Below are positions 16,452 through 25,503 of a stretch of 33,105 nucleotides of DNA, piece after piece (position 1 is the first letter of the stretch; each line of letters opens with the position of its first letter). Below the pieces are notes generated by a model. It worked only from the letters and a program-made list of their open reading frames with translations. It was not told the origin of the DNA and ran no database searches. Origin of the DNA: Ignavibacteriaceae bacterium (GTDB lineage Bacteria; Bacteroidota; Ignavibacteria; Ignavibacteriales; Ignavibacteriaceae); contig JACAFC010000163.1 of NCBI GenBank assembly GCA_013388515.1, positions 1 to 33,105 of the forward strand, in the 5' to 3' direction. The position numbers were made by a program, and so were the translations under genes.

Positions 16452-17207
16452 ATGCGCACCAAATTAATTGCCGGAAATTGGAAAATGAACAATGATTTAA
16501 ATGAATCAAAAGTTTTAATTGCCAAATTAGCAAAGTCATTAAAAGATTTAGAGCTTAATTGTGAAGTAGTAATTTGTCCACCATATACATCCCTTTCAGA
16601 ATCAGCCACAGCAATTGTGGGTACAAAAATTAAGTTGGGTGCACAGAATCTGCATCAGGAGGAAAGCGGTGCTTATACAGGTGAAGTTTCAGCAAAAATG
16701 CTCTTAAGTACCGGTTGTGAATATGTGATTATTGGACATTCTGAAAGAAGAACAATATTTAAGGAAAATGATGAGCTTATAAACAAGAAAATCGATCGTG
16801 CATTAAAAAATAACCTAAAACCAATTTTTTGTGTAGGTGAATTGCTTGAAGAGCGAGAAAATAACATAACCGAAAAAGTAATTGAATCTCAAGTTCTGGG
16901 TGGTCTAAATGGATTTTCTGAAAATGAATTAGCAGATCTGATTATAGCATATGAGCCTGTTTGGGCTATTGGTACTGGTAAAACAGCCACTCCTGAACAA
17001 GCGGAAGATGTACATAAATTCATTAGAGATTTATTAGAGAAGCGATTTTCAAAAGAATTTGCTGAAAAATTGCTAATTCTTTATGGTGGAAGTGTAAAAC
17101 CCGAAAATTCTAAAGAACTATTATCACAGAAAAATATTGACGGAGCATTGGTTGGTGGCGCGTGTTTAAAAGCCGAATCCTTTGTCGGTATTATACAGTC
17201 TGCCTGA
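16452..17207 (+). CDS. tpiA: Triosephosphate isomerase
   Basis: This 251-residue glycolytic enzyme interconverts dihydroxyacetone phosphate and glyceraldehyde 3-phosphate. All catalytic features are present: AGNWKMN (Lys11), IGHSERR (His96), AYEPVWAIGTG (Glu168) and the phosphate-binding YGGSVKP. I choose the ATG at 16452, preceded by GAGG and an A-run, over a TTG at 16404, because the longer reading adds 16 residues before the conserved N-terminus and starts inside a probable promoter. It is transcribed alone, divergent from queC, and ends at a strong hairpin. Confidence 0.96.
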   Translation: MRTKLIAGNWKMNNDLNESKVLIAKLAKSLKDLELNCEVVICPPYTSLSESATAIVGTKIKLGAQNLHQEESGAYTGEVSAKMLLSTGCEYVIIGHSERRTIFKENDELINKKIDRALKNNLKPIFCVGELLEERENNITEKVIESQVLGGLNGFSENELADLIIAYEPVWAIGTGKTATPEQAEDVHKFIRDLLEKRFSKEFAEKLLILYGGSVKPENSKELLSQKNIDGALVGGACLKAESFVGIIQSA

Positions 17208-17225
17208 TTTAAATAAAATTATAGA

Positions 17226-17270
17226 TAATAGCCATAACTCCTTTGAAAAAAGGAGTTATCTTGGCTATTA
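17226..17270 (+). terminator. Terminator of tpiA
   Basis: A long hairpin has an outer stem TAATAGCC/GGCTATTA (17226-17233, 17263-17270), a 3-nt bulge on the right arm, and a perfect inner 11-bp stem ATAACTCCTTT/AAAGGAGTTAT (17234-17244, 17249-17259) closed by a GAAA tetraloop. It lies 18 bases after the tpiA stop. The following T content is modest. Confidence 0.8.
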
Positions 17271-17272
17271 AA

Positions 17273-17303
17273 TTGATTTCGCTTTCATTCCTTCGTATAT
17301 TTG
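17273..17303 (+). promoter_or_regulatory. Promoter of the GH2-smc-lpx gene run
   Basis: TTGATT (17273-17278) and TATATT (17296-17301) have a perfect 17-nt spacing. The same site also reads TTG-N20-TATATTTG, the Bacteroidota pattern. Transcription would start near 17308, after a possible TTG start at 17301, which favours the ATG at 17337 for the first gene. Confidence 0.55.
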
Positions 17304-17336
17304 CAAAGTTTTTTTATTCTTTTCCCAATATATTGG

Positions 17337-19931
17337 ATGGTCTTCCTGAAATATTTCTATCTATTAATAATATCATTCCTCGTCCTGATTAATAGTTGGC
17401 TATCAGGTCAAATTTTATTCAAAAATCTACCTCAAAAAGAGAGCTTAATAAATGATTCTCTTTTCTTCGATATTGGAAAAACGAGAAAAATTAAGCTGCT
17501 GCATGGAAATTGGAAGGTTTATAGTGAAAAATCAGATAAGGCTGAACAGGTGGATGTTGAAATTCCATCAATTTTTGAAGGTGAGACTGACTTTATATTT
17601 GAGAAGTCTTTCACATTAAACACAACTGATATTGCAAATTCAAAGCTAACTCTTCATTTCTTGGGTCTAAACTACTCTGCGGACATTTCACTTAATAATA
17701 TAAGTATCTACCGTCACACCGGGGGCGAGTACCCTTTTTCATTTGATTTACCTAAAGATATACTTCGCTCACATAAAGCAAACGTGCTAAAAGTAAGATT
17801 ATCCAACGTCTCTAATTCTGAAACTACAATACCTGTTAAACAAAAGTTTCTATTCCCCAAAATTGGTGGTGGAATTTTTAGGGATGTCTACATTCATTTC
17901 ACACCCAACGTTTTTATTTCAAATATAAACTCAAATATTAAATTTGATGAAAAGTCAAAGAAATATTATCTGATAAGTAAACTAAAAATAGAAAACAAAG
18001 AAGTAAGTGTAATAAAGGACACAAGCGGGAATTCTGAACTTTTTACGTTGAACACAACACTACGGTCTTCTTATGGCGAGATCCAGATCAAAACCAACGA
18101 GACAAAATTTCATTTAGGTAAAAATAAAGAAATTTACTTAACCCACAGTTTTGAATTAAACCCCGGAATGTTTTGGAGCCCAGCAAACCCAAAATCATAT
18201 TTACTAAGTGCGGCTATTATAAGGGCCGAAAATTTAGTTGATAGGACTGTTCAACCAATCGCCCTTTATGACTTGGATGTTAAGAACGATGTGATGATGC
18301 TGAACAATCAAGATATTAAACTTAGCGGTGTTACTTACTATCCTATTTATGAAGACCTTGGCGGTTTGATAAGTTACACGCAAATGGAAAGGGATATAAA
18401 ACTTATTAAAGAAACGGGCTTCAATGTAATTAGGTTTGCCAAAAGAATACCTCATCCGTATTATTTGACACTTTGCCAACAATATGGACTGCTGCCTTTT
18501 ATTGAGTTACCCATTAATTCAGTACCATCAAATATTCTTAGTCAAAACGAATTTAATGATCGAGTTTCTAATTATCTTAATTTCTTTTTAAAAGGCTTCC
18601 GAAACCGTTTTGTTGCAGCTATTGGATTAGGTAGCTCTTTTAATGGCAATTCTGAAATTGATATTAAATTCATTGGAAACTTGGCTCAATTGCTTAAGAA
18701 AAAAACCGATGCAATTACTTATGCTTCTTTCTTAGATGGTCCCTTAAAGAAAATCAAAAATCTAGATTTTTATGGTTTGGAGCTGCTAAATAAACCAGCA
18801 AATAATAGTTATTTAAATGAGTTATTGGTAAGCCAACAATTCTCACCTAACAAAATATTTATAAGTGAGGCATCCTACATAGTAAGCAGAGGTAGCAGCG
18901 ACGGATATCTAAACACAAACTCCTTTGAAGCACAAGCTAAGTTTTTGGAGGATATAATTGATTATTCCAACAACAATTCCCTGCTAGGTTATTTTTTAAA
19001 TAGTATGTATGATTACAGAAGTGAGTATGCTTCAATCATCTCTGGTTATAATGAAGAAAATTTGCTTCAGATAGGTTTAGCAGATGAAAATCGAGATACT
19101 GATAGAATGAGTTATAAAGTTATTTTTGCTAAACTTAACAACATTGAAAAAGTAACAATTCCTATCGGAAGCAAAAAAGATGACTCCCCTATGTTGTTCA
19201 TTATTTTTGGAATATTGATAGCAATTATCATGGGTATAATGATTAACTCCGGCAAAAAATTCAGAGAGGATGCTTCGCGAGCACTACTGAGACCGTATAA
19301 TTTTTTTGCAGATGTAAGAGACCAGAGATTAATCTCCATTATCCATTCGCTAATTATTCTCATTATTATCGCTTCAACATCCGGACTTCTTTTAAGCAAC
19401 ATATTGTATTATTTAAAGGAAAATATTCGCTTTGAGAGGTTATTATTAAGCTTTGGCAGTTCAAGTTTAATGCAAAATGTAAGTTATTTAGCATGGAATC
19501 CTCTTGCCTCCATTTGGTGGCTGTCAATCATAACTGTTATTGTTTTTTTCATTTTAATTCTAATTGTAAAAGCAGCTTCTTTTTTTGTGCGAACTCGAGT
19601 AACAATAAGCAGTGTTTTTCATGCTGTAATTTGGTCCTTTTTACCATTAGTTATTCTGGTTCCCCTTGGAATAATATTATACCGGATATTAAGTGTTGAA
19701 GCAGTAAATATTTATTTGTTTATCGGCATGTTTGTTTTTACAGTTTGGATTTTTTATCGTTTGATGAAAGGCATTTATGTTATATTCGATATTAATTCGG
19801 CAAGCGTTTACTTATATAGCATCATCATACTTTTTATTATAACTGCTTCTTTAATAATTTACCTTCAGTTAAGCAATTCTACAATTACATATATTTTACA
19901 CGCATTAAAAGATTACAAATTTTTAGGATAA
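17337..19931 (+). CDS. Membrane-anchored GH2-family-like protein, probable non-canonical active site
   Basis: The ATG at 17337 gives 864 residues with a signal-like hydrophobic start (YLLIISFLVLINSWLSGQ). A GH2 sugar-binding beta domain follows (LHGNWKVYS; GGGIFRDVYIHF), then an Ig-like domain and a TIM-barrel segment beginning NNQDIKLSGVTYYPIYED. The expected barrel motif LGNE, holding the acid/base glutamate, reads LGSS (18627-18638). An ISEAS near 18862 could be the nucleophile strand. The last 240 residues contain about six transmembrane segments, resembling a Yip1-type membrane domain. The soluble part is presumably periplasmic. The gene follows its own promoter and ends three bases before smc. 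Substrate and activity are unknown; it may be binding-only. Confidence 0.75.
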   Translation: MVFLKYFYLLIISFLVLINSWLSGQILFKNLPQKESLINDSLFFDIGKTRKIKLLHGNWKVYSEKSDKAEQVDVEIPSIFEGETDFIFEKSFTLNTTDIANSKLTLHFLGLNYSADISLNNISIYRHTGGEYPFSFDLPKDILRSHKANVLKVRLSNVSNSETTIPVKQKFLFPKIGGGIFRDVYIHFTPNVFISNINSNIKFDEKSKKYYLISKLKIENKEVSVIKDTSGNSELFTLNTTLRSSYGEIQIKTNETKFHLGKNKEIYLTHSFELNPGMFWSPANPKSYLLSAAIIRAENLVDRTVQPIALYDLDVKNDVMMLNNQDIKLSGVTYYPIYEDLGGLISYTQMERDIKLIKETGFNVIRFAKRIPHPYYLTLCQQYGLLPFIELPINSVPSNILSQNEFNDRVSNYLNFFLKGFRNRFVAAIGLGSSFNGNSEIDIKFIGNLAQLLKKKTDAITYASFLDGPLKKIKNLDFYGLELLNKPANNSYLNELLVSQQFSPNKIFISEASYIVSRGSSDGYLNTNSFEAQAKFLEDIIDYSNNNSLLGYFLNSMYDYRSEYASIISGYNEENLLQIGLADENRDTDRMSYKVIFAKLNNIEKVTIPIGSKKDDSPMLFIIFGILIAIIMGIMINSGKKFREDASRALLRPYNFFADVRDQRLISIIHSLIILIIIASTSGLLLSNILYYLKENIRFERLLLSFGSSSLMQNVSYLAWNPLASIWWLSIITVIVFFILILIVKAASFFVRTRVTISSVFHAVIWSFLPLVILVPLGIILYRILSVEAVNIYLFIGMFVFTVWIFYRLMKGIYVIFDINSASVYLYSIIILFIITASLIIYLQLSNSTITYILHALKDYKFLG

Positions 19932-19934
19932 AGA

Positions 19935-22121
19935 TTGTATTTATCTAGACTCGAAATTTTTGGATTCAAATCGTTTGCTCAGAAAACGATAATTAACTTT
20001 AATGAAGGTATCACATCTATTGTTGGGCCCAATGGATGCGGAAAAACAAATATCGTTGATGCACTTAGGTGGTGCCTTGGTGAACAAAAGAGCGGCACTT
20101 TGCGAAGCGATAAAATGGAAAATGTAATCTTCAATGGAACCAGCAGTAAAAAACCAATGGGAATGGCTGAAGTTTCCCTAGTAATTCATAATACCAAAGG
20201 CATTTTACCTACCGAATATACTGATGTAACTATAACAAGAAGAATATTCCGTTCGGGAGAAAGCGAGTATTTGCTTAATAAAAATCTTTGTCGTTTAAAA
20301 GACATTACAAATCTTTTTATGGATACAGGCATAGGTGCAAATGCTTATTCGGTTATTGAATTAAAAATGGTGGAAACCATTCTTAGCGATAAAGCTGATG
20401 AGCGGCGTAATATGTTTGAGGAAGCAGCTGGTGTTAATAAATATAAATTAAGAAGAAGATTAGCGCTTAGAAAATTAGACGATGTTAAAACTGATTTAAC
20501 ACGTGTAAATGATATAGTTAGCGAAGTAGAAAAAAAAGTAAATTATCTTGAACGACAGGCCAAAAGAGCTGAGAAACATAACAAAATTTCAACACGGCTT
20601 CGCGAACTTGAATTAGATTTGGCAGAAAGAGAATTTGCCTTATTTAATATTCAGAGGGAAGAAACTCGCTTTAAGAAAAACAGCTTATTCGAAAACCGTC
20701 TTCACATCGATTCGGAAACCGGGAAACAGGAAGAAGACCTGAACCACATAAAAACACAATTGAATGAGATTGAATCTGTACTAAAAGAAAAGAGAGCTGC
20801 AGTCCAACTTCAAACCGAAAAAATTTATAATCTGCATAATCAAATTTCTGTTGCAGAGGAACGAAAAAAATCAATTTTACAAAACATTGATGATTATAAT
20901 CTGGAATTAAATGAACTAACAAACCAGTTTACCAGCGCTGAGTTATTCGTAAAAGATAATCAATCTTCTCTGGATGAAACAACTTCCTTTATCCTTCAAA
21001 AAGAAAATGAAAAAACATTTGCATCATCTGAATTAGAGAAATTCAAATCTGGCCTTGAAGAAAAAAGACAGTTGTTAAAAGCACAGAACGAATTATTACT
21101 TGAGAAGGTAAAAGAAAAAGCTAATAAGGAAAATGAACTATCCAGCATCGAATTATTGGTAAATGCAAAAAAGAATCTGTCTGAAAAATTAAATCATAAA
21201 ATAGAAACCCTAACTGGAAATATTGCAAAAACAGTGGGCTATATTGAAGAGCTAGAGCAAGAAAAACACCAAGCAACTCAGAAATTTCAACAAGCTGAAG
21301 CGGTGTATAACCAAAAACAAAAAGAAAAGGAAGAATTAGAATATCAACTCAATTCGCTAAAAGGCAAAGAGCTTGAAGAGAGAAGCCTTGTTAATGGAAT
21401 TAAGGATAGAATTCATTTCATACAGACCTTAATTGAAAACATGGAGGGAGTTTCAAAGGGTGCAAAAGCTTTGCTTGAAAACGATAACTGGAATTTAGGT
21501 GATAAATCTTTACTTGCCCATGTTGGAAACACTACGGAAGAATTTCGGATTGCTATTGAGGCATCTTTAAAAAATAATCTAAATACCATATTAATTGAAT
21601 CTGTTGATGATCTTTGGAAAGGTCTAGAGCATCTAAAAAATAATGATATAGGGAAAGCATCGTTTTATATCACAAACGATCCGAAACTTTCCAACAGCGG
21701 GTTGTTAAAAATGATTCGGCATTTTCTTTTCAAAAGAAAATGTAATTCTTTGGAAAAGGAAACCGGTTTTGTTGTGTGGGCTAAAAATGCAATTCAATCT
21801 GAACAAAAATGGAAAGTGTTCTTTGATAGATACTTAGACAAAACTGCTGTGGTGAAATCAATTGAAGATGCCTTGGTGCTTTCTAAAAAGTACAACGATT
21901 TTAATTTTGTTACAGTCGATGGGGACTATATTGATCAGCATGGAATTGTAGAGGGGGGTTCAATACCAAAGTTAGACGATTCTGTCTTTGGAAGGAAACA
22001 ACTTCTGCAAAACCTTAAAGCTTCTTTCTCAAACAAAGAAAAAGAAATTATAGAACTCAGAGACAAAATAGATCGAACTGAAGAAATACTTTCCTCCATC
22101 GACTTAAAAATTTTATCATAA
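19935..22121 (+). CDS. smc: SMC N-terminal part: head, coil and hinge
   Basis: This 728-residue segment runs up to the first in-frame TAA. It holds the Walker A half of the ATPase head, the outgoing coiled coil (about 170-500) and the hinge with VDGDYIDQHGIVEGG near its end. On its own it could dimerise through the hinge but could not hydrolyse ATP, because the signature motif and Walker B lie in the C-terminal part. The TTG start lies three bases after the GH2-like gene. Confidence 0.85.
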   Translation: MYLSRLEIFGFKSFAQKTIINFNEGITSIVGPNGCGKTNIVDALRWCLGEQKSGTLRSDKMENVIFNGTSSKKPMGMAEVSLVIHNTKGILPTEYTDVTITRRIFRSGESEYLLNKNLCRLKDITNLFMDTGIGANAYSVIELKMVETILSDKADERRNMFEEAAGVNKYKLRRRLALRKLDDVKTDLTRVNDIVSEVEKKVNYLERQAKRAEKHNKISTRLRELELDLAEREFALFNIQREETRFKKNSLFENRLHIDSETGKQEEDLNHIKTQLNEIESVLKEKRAAVQLQTEKIYNLHNQISVAEERKKSILQNIDDYNLELNELTNQFTSAELFVKDNQSSLDETTSFILQKENEKTFASSELEKFKSGLEEKRQLLKAQNELLLEKVKEKANKENELSSIELLVNAKKNLSEKLNHKIETLTGNIAKTVGYIEELEQEKHQATQKFQQAEAVYNQKQKEKEELEYQLNSLKGKELEERSLVNGIKDRIHFIQTLIENMEGVSKGAKALLENDNWNLGDKSLLAHVGNTTEEFRIAIEASLKNNLNTILIESVDDLWKGLEHLKNNDIGKASFYITNDPKLSNSGLLKMIRHFLFKRKCNSLEKETGFVVWAKNAIQSEQKWKVFFDRYLDKTAVVKSIEDALVLSKKYNDFNFVTVDGDYIDQHGIVEGGSIPKLDDSVFGRKQLLQNLKASFSNKEKEIIELRDKIDRTEEILSSIDLKILS

Positions 22122-22130
22122 CAAGGAAGA

Positions 22131-22406
22131 ATGCTGCAAAATGATATTGCCAACTTAGAAAAACAAATAAGTCAATTTGAATATGAAAAGAAAAAGGCTT
22201 ATGATGAAATTGAAAAAGCTCGAGATGAAATAAAAGACATTGCAATCGAACTGAATCAGTTTGAAAATGAACGATTGAACTTAGCTGAAGTACTGTCTAT
22301 TTATAATGATGAAAAAAGGAAAGCTGACGAGGAATATGTTAAACTGGAAGTAGATTTTAAGTTTAGCGAAGATAATTTTAATGGCGCTGTAGCTAATCAA
22401 AACTGA
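22131..22406 (+). CDS. smc: SMC middle part: coiled-coil fragment between the two stops
   Basis: This 91-residue open segment lies in the same frame as both flanking SMC parts. It is pure coiled coil rich in Glu, Lys and Gln. An AAGGA-like site precedes its first ATG (22131), which could allow restart, but it is best read as an internal piece of smc rather than a separate gene. Confidence 0.6.
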   Translation: MLQNDIANLEKQISQFEYEKKKAYDEIEKARDEIKDIAIELNQFENERLNLAEVLSIYNDEKRKADEEYVKLEVDFKFSEDNFNGAVANQN

Positions 22407-22427
22407 ATTAATTTAGAACTTGAACGT

Positions 22428-23528
22428 TTGAATGGTGAAAAGAAGAATATTGAAAACGCAATTGTTCGTGCGAATGAATCAATTGATATGATTCTTAAAT
22501 CTAAAACCAAACGCCAAAATGACATTGCTAATCTTAACAATGAATTGAAATCGTTAGAGGATTTAATTTCCCAAAAAACACCAAACTTGAAAGACATTGA
22601 AATTATAAAAGGAGATTTACTCAAGGAAGAAGAGGAAATTGAGGCTCAATACAGAATCATTAGAGAAAAAATAAGTGCAATTGAAAACAATTTAACTAGC
22701 CTTCGGAAACAAAGGGAACAGCTCACCGATGATATTCATATGCTGGATATGAAAATAAATGAGCTGGATATCAAGATATCAAACCTCAAAAACAATATTT
22801 TGGAAAATTACTCTATACATCTAGAGAAAAAAGATTTTGATAACCTTCATGAATTTAATTTTTCTGAACGAACCGATGAAGTACATCAGTTGAAACAGCA
22901 AATAAAAAATTTAGGCCCAATAAATGTTTTAGCATATTCCGAATATGAAGAAGAAAAAGAAAGATTTGGATTTTTAAAAAAGCAGCGCGATGATTTACTA
23001 GAGTCAGAAAAAGATATCGTTAAAACAATTGAAGAAATAAATGTAACGGCTCAAGCTCTTTTCATGGAAACTTTTGAAAAGATAAGAGAAAACTTTATTA
23101 AAATATTCAGGAATTTATTTAACCCTGGTGACGAAGCAGATTTACGGTTAGCTGAGAATGCCGACCCATTGGAAGCTAAAATAGAAATCATCGCAAAGCC
23201 AAAAGGAAAACGCCCAACTTCTATAGAACTTTTATCTGGAGGTGAAAAAACATTAACAGCAATTGCTTTGCTGTTTGCAATTTACCTGGTTAAACCAAGC
23301 CCATTTTGTATTCTGGATGAGATAGATGCACCGCTCGATGATGCAAATATAGATCGGTTTACCAAAATACTAGATGACTTCAGCAAGAACACACAGTTTA
23401 TAGTGGTCACTCACAATAAGCGAACAATGGAAGCAGCAAATACTTTGTACGGTGTAACAATGCAAGAAGAGGGTATATCCAAGTTAGTAAGTGTGCGTTT
23501 TAATGAGGAGCTTAATTTTGCATCTTAG
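22428..23528 (+). CDS. smc: SMC C-terminal part: coil and ATPase head
   Basis: This 366-residue segment is in the same frame, with TTG as its first possible start. It contains the end of the returning coil, the QIKNLGPINVLAYSEYEE region typical of SMC, the ABC signature LLSGGEKTLTA, and Walker B with the D-loop. All C-head motifs are intact, arguing that the stops upstream are recent or artefactual. Confidence 0.8.
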   Translation: MNGEKKNIENAIVRANESIDMILKSKTKRQNDIANLNNELKSLEDLISQKTPNLKDIEIIKGDLLKEEEEIEAQYRIIREKISAIENNLTSLRKQREQLTDDIHMLDMKINELDIKISNLKNNILENYSIHLEKKDFDNLHEFNFSERTDEVHQLKQQIKNLGPINVLAYSEYEEEKERFGFLKKQRDDLLESEKDIVKTIEEINVTAQALFMETFEKIRENFIKIFRNLFNPGDEADLRLAENADPLEAKIEIIAKPKGKRPTSIELLSGGEKTLTAIALLFAIYLVKPSPFCILDEIDAPLDDANIDRFTKILDDFSKNTQFIVVTHNKRTMEAANTLYGVTMQEEGISKLVSVRFNEELNFAS

Positions 23529-25503
23529 AATCGCGATTGTTTTTTTTTATTCGGCTTTCTATAAACACACAAGGTTATACCCCCGCCTTATTTTATTTTT
23601 TTATCTTTCTTATACTCCAACCAGCACATTCTGCAGAACATCCGAATCTACAGATGGTACGGCAGCTAAATTGAAGGTAGTGAATCCGCTTGATTTATCA
23701 GCCCTTAGAGACGGAGAGGGAGGAGCATATATTTTTTGGAGAGAGAGTCAATCATCCATAGAAGGCAAAGTTTATTTTTCCTATCATAATCCTTATACGC
23801 AAAATTCTACTGAGTTAAACAAATTTAAAATTGCTGAGTGGAGCACTTTACAAAAAAATCCCATATTTATTCCGTACATATCTAACACTGCTATTGTTGC
23901 CTGGAAAGATTATTCTAATAACTTTAATGGCGAGATTTTTCTTCAGAGAGTATCCAAAAATCAATTATTATGGGGAGAGCTGGGAGTATGTGCCGCAACT
24001 TCAGCAGAGCAAATTTTTGATTTTTCTGTAGCTTCAGATAATGCAGGGAATATATTTTTGGCCTATGTTTCAAGAAGCGAGTACCCATCAAACGATTATA
24101 AAATTCTTTATCAACGAATACTTTCTGATGGAAGTTTAGCATATAGAAATGAATCCGTGGCTATTGATGTTTCGGAAAGAAAAAAGAATAAACCCCTTGT
24201 AATTCCCAACAACAAGGGAGAAGCATTTGTTTTATGGACGGAAAAAATTAACAATAAAGAATCACTGCTCCTTAAAAAACTTGATCCCTCAGGAAAATCT
24301 ATCTTAGGCAAAAAACCTGTACGCATTTCCTCAGCATTGCACAATGTTAACAAATTTTCTATAAATGCTTTAAATAACTCATTTTTTTATATAGCATGGG
24401 AAACCGAAGACCAACATATTTTTCATCAGCTAATTAATGATAAAGGAAAGGCACTATGGGCAGTTGGCGGTGCAAAAGCTGTAATGACCAAAGATTTAAA
24501 TGGGTTGGTACAATGTATTCAGAATGATTCTTCGATTACATTAACTTGGTTGAATGAACATCAGCAGAAAACAAGTTTATTTGCGCAGAGATTCAAGTTT
24601 AATGGAAAAGAAGTTTGGAAGAAAAATGGAATTAAATTAGCTGATATAAATAATAATCAAAGTAAAAATTTTTCGTTTGCAGATGATGGTGATGGCGGAA
24701 TGTTTATTTCTTGGGTTAGTAATACTTACAATGAGCTTTGTAAATTAAATTTTCAAAGGCTTTGTAAAACAGGCGAATTATTGTGGGATTCTGTGAGCAG
24801 TAATTCAAGACTGGCAACCAATTGTAACTTTAATTTTTTTTCAATTCATCCAGATTCAGTTGACAGGGTGTTGGTGGTTTACACATGTTCGTCAGATGAG
24901 ATTTGTATTACCAAAGTTCAAAAATCAGAAATTCCAAAACAGGAAATTTTTAACTTAAATTCGGAATTAATAGGAAAATCCGTCAAGCTTGTATTTTATA
25001 CAAATATTAAAAACGAACCAATGTCGTTCGTTATTGAACGACTAAAACATTCAGACACCTCTGCCAATGTTTGGGAGTACATTGGAAATATTGATGTTTC
25101 AACAGCTAATTATGATGTTAAAAAAGAATATTATGATATTCCATCTGAATTTGGGACGCTTTATTATAGGGCAATATTAAAAAGCAGTACAAGAGAAATT
25201 CTCTCAAACATTTCACGCATCGATTATCTTGAATCAGAATCAAAAATAATTGTAGCACAAAACAATCCCAATCCATTTAAAGATTCTACTTCAATTGGTT
25301 TTTATTTGCCTTATTCAGCTGCGGTTGGGTTTGAATTTTTTAACAGCCATGCCGAAAAAATAGCCGAGTTCCCCGAGAAAATTTATCCGGCTGGCGAGAA
25401 TAGTGTAACACTTAATTTAAAGGATTACCTACCTGGAATTTATTTCTTTAGATTTTATTCTAAAGATTTTGTGGAAGTTAAAAAGATGATTAAGGTTGAT
25501 TAA
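23503..25503 (+). CDS. Secreted protein with type IX secretion C-terminal sorting domain; probable frameshift near the N-terminus
   Basis: The main body (about 600 residues) is a repetitive beta-strand protein, perhaps a propeller, with recurring segments such as GEGGAYIFWRE, GEAFVLWTE and GGMFISWVS. The last 80 residues form a Por/T9SS type A sorting domain: NNPNPFKDSTSIGFYLP, PAGENSVTLNL, GIYFFRF, KKMIKVD. The N-terminus is uncertain. In this frame the start would be GTG 23491 or ATG 23503, overlapping smc, with a poor signal peptide. The +1 frame from TTG 23537 gives a far better one, ending QPAHSA (23624-23635), and would join this frame near 23639 if one base were missing. Substrate or partner is unknown. 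Confidence 0.75.
   Translation: MRSLILHLRIAIVFFYSAFYKHTRLYPRLILFFYLSYTPTSTFCRTSESTDGTAAKLKVVNPLDLSALRDGEGGAYIFWRESQSSIEGKVYFSYHNPYTQNSTELNKFKIAEWSTLQKNPIFIPYISNTAIVAWKDYSNNFNGEIFLQRVSKNQLLWGELGVCAATSAEQIFDFSVASDNAGNIFLAYVSRSEYPSNDYKILYQRILSDGSLAYRNESVAIDVSERKKNKPLVIPNNKGEAFVLWTEKINNKESLLLKKLDPSGKSILGKKPVRISSALHNVNKFSINALNNSFFYIAWETEDQHIFHQLINDKGKALWAVGGAKAVMTKDLNGLVQCIQNDSSITLTWLNEHQQKTSLFAQRFKFNGKEVWKKNGIKLADINNNQSKNFSFADDGDGGMFISWVSNTYNELCKLNFQRLCKTGELLWDSVSSNSRLATNCNFNFFSIHPDSVDRVLVVYTCSSDEICITKVQKSEIPKQEIFNLNSELIGKSVKLVFYTNIKNEPMSFVIERLKHSDTSANVWEYIGNIDVSTANYDVKKEYYDIPSEFGTLYYRAILKSSTREILSNISRIDYLESESKIIVAQNNPNPFKDSTSIGFYLPYSAAVGFEFFNSHAEKIAEFPEKIYPAGENSVTLNLKDYLPGIYFFRFYSKDFVEVKKMIKVD

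Larger units (their letters stand above)
19935..23528 (+). pseudogene. smc: Chromosome segregation ATPase SMC, interrupted by two in-frame stops
   Basis: One continuous frame of 1198 codons encodes a complete SMC architecture: N-terminal head with Walker A VGPNGCGKTN, coiled coil, hinge (about 500-690), returning coil, and C-terminal head with signature LLSGGEKTLTA and Walker B CILDEIDAPLDD. Codon 729 is TAA (22119-22121) and codon 824 is TGA (22404-22406), both inside the returning coiled coil. There is no frame change, so these are point nonsense codons, not indels. The start is TTG. SMC compacts and segregates chromosomes with ScpA and ScpB, which are not in the window. Either both stops are sequence errors or the gene is truly broken. 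Confidence 0.85.

Noticed and set aside
17301-17336. TTG start at 17301 for the GH2-like protein
   Set aside because: It overlaps the predicted -10 box, and the ATG at 17337 already gives a complete signal-like N-terminus.
19935-23528. Alternative genetic code or stop-codon recoding to explain the smc stops
   Set aside because: Both TAA and TGA would have to be sense, yet both end other genes in the window (for example the GH2-like gene and oppC); no recoding structure was seen.
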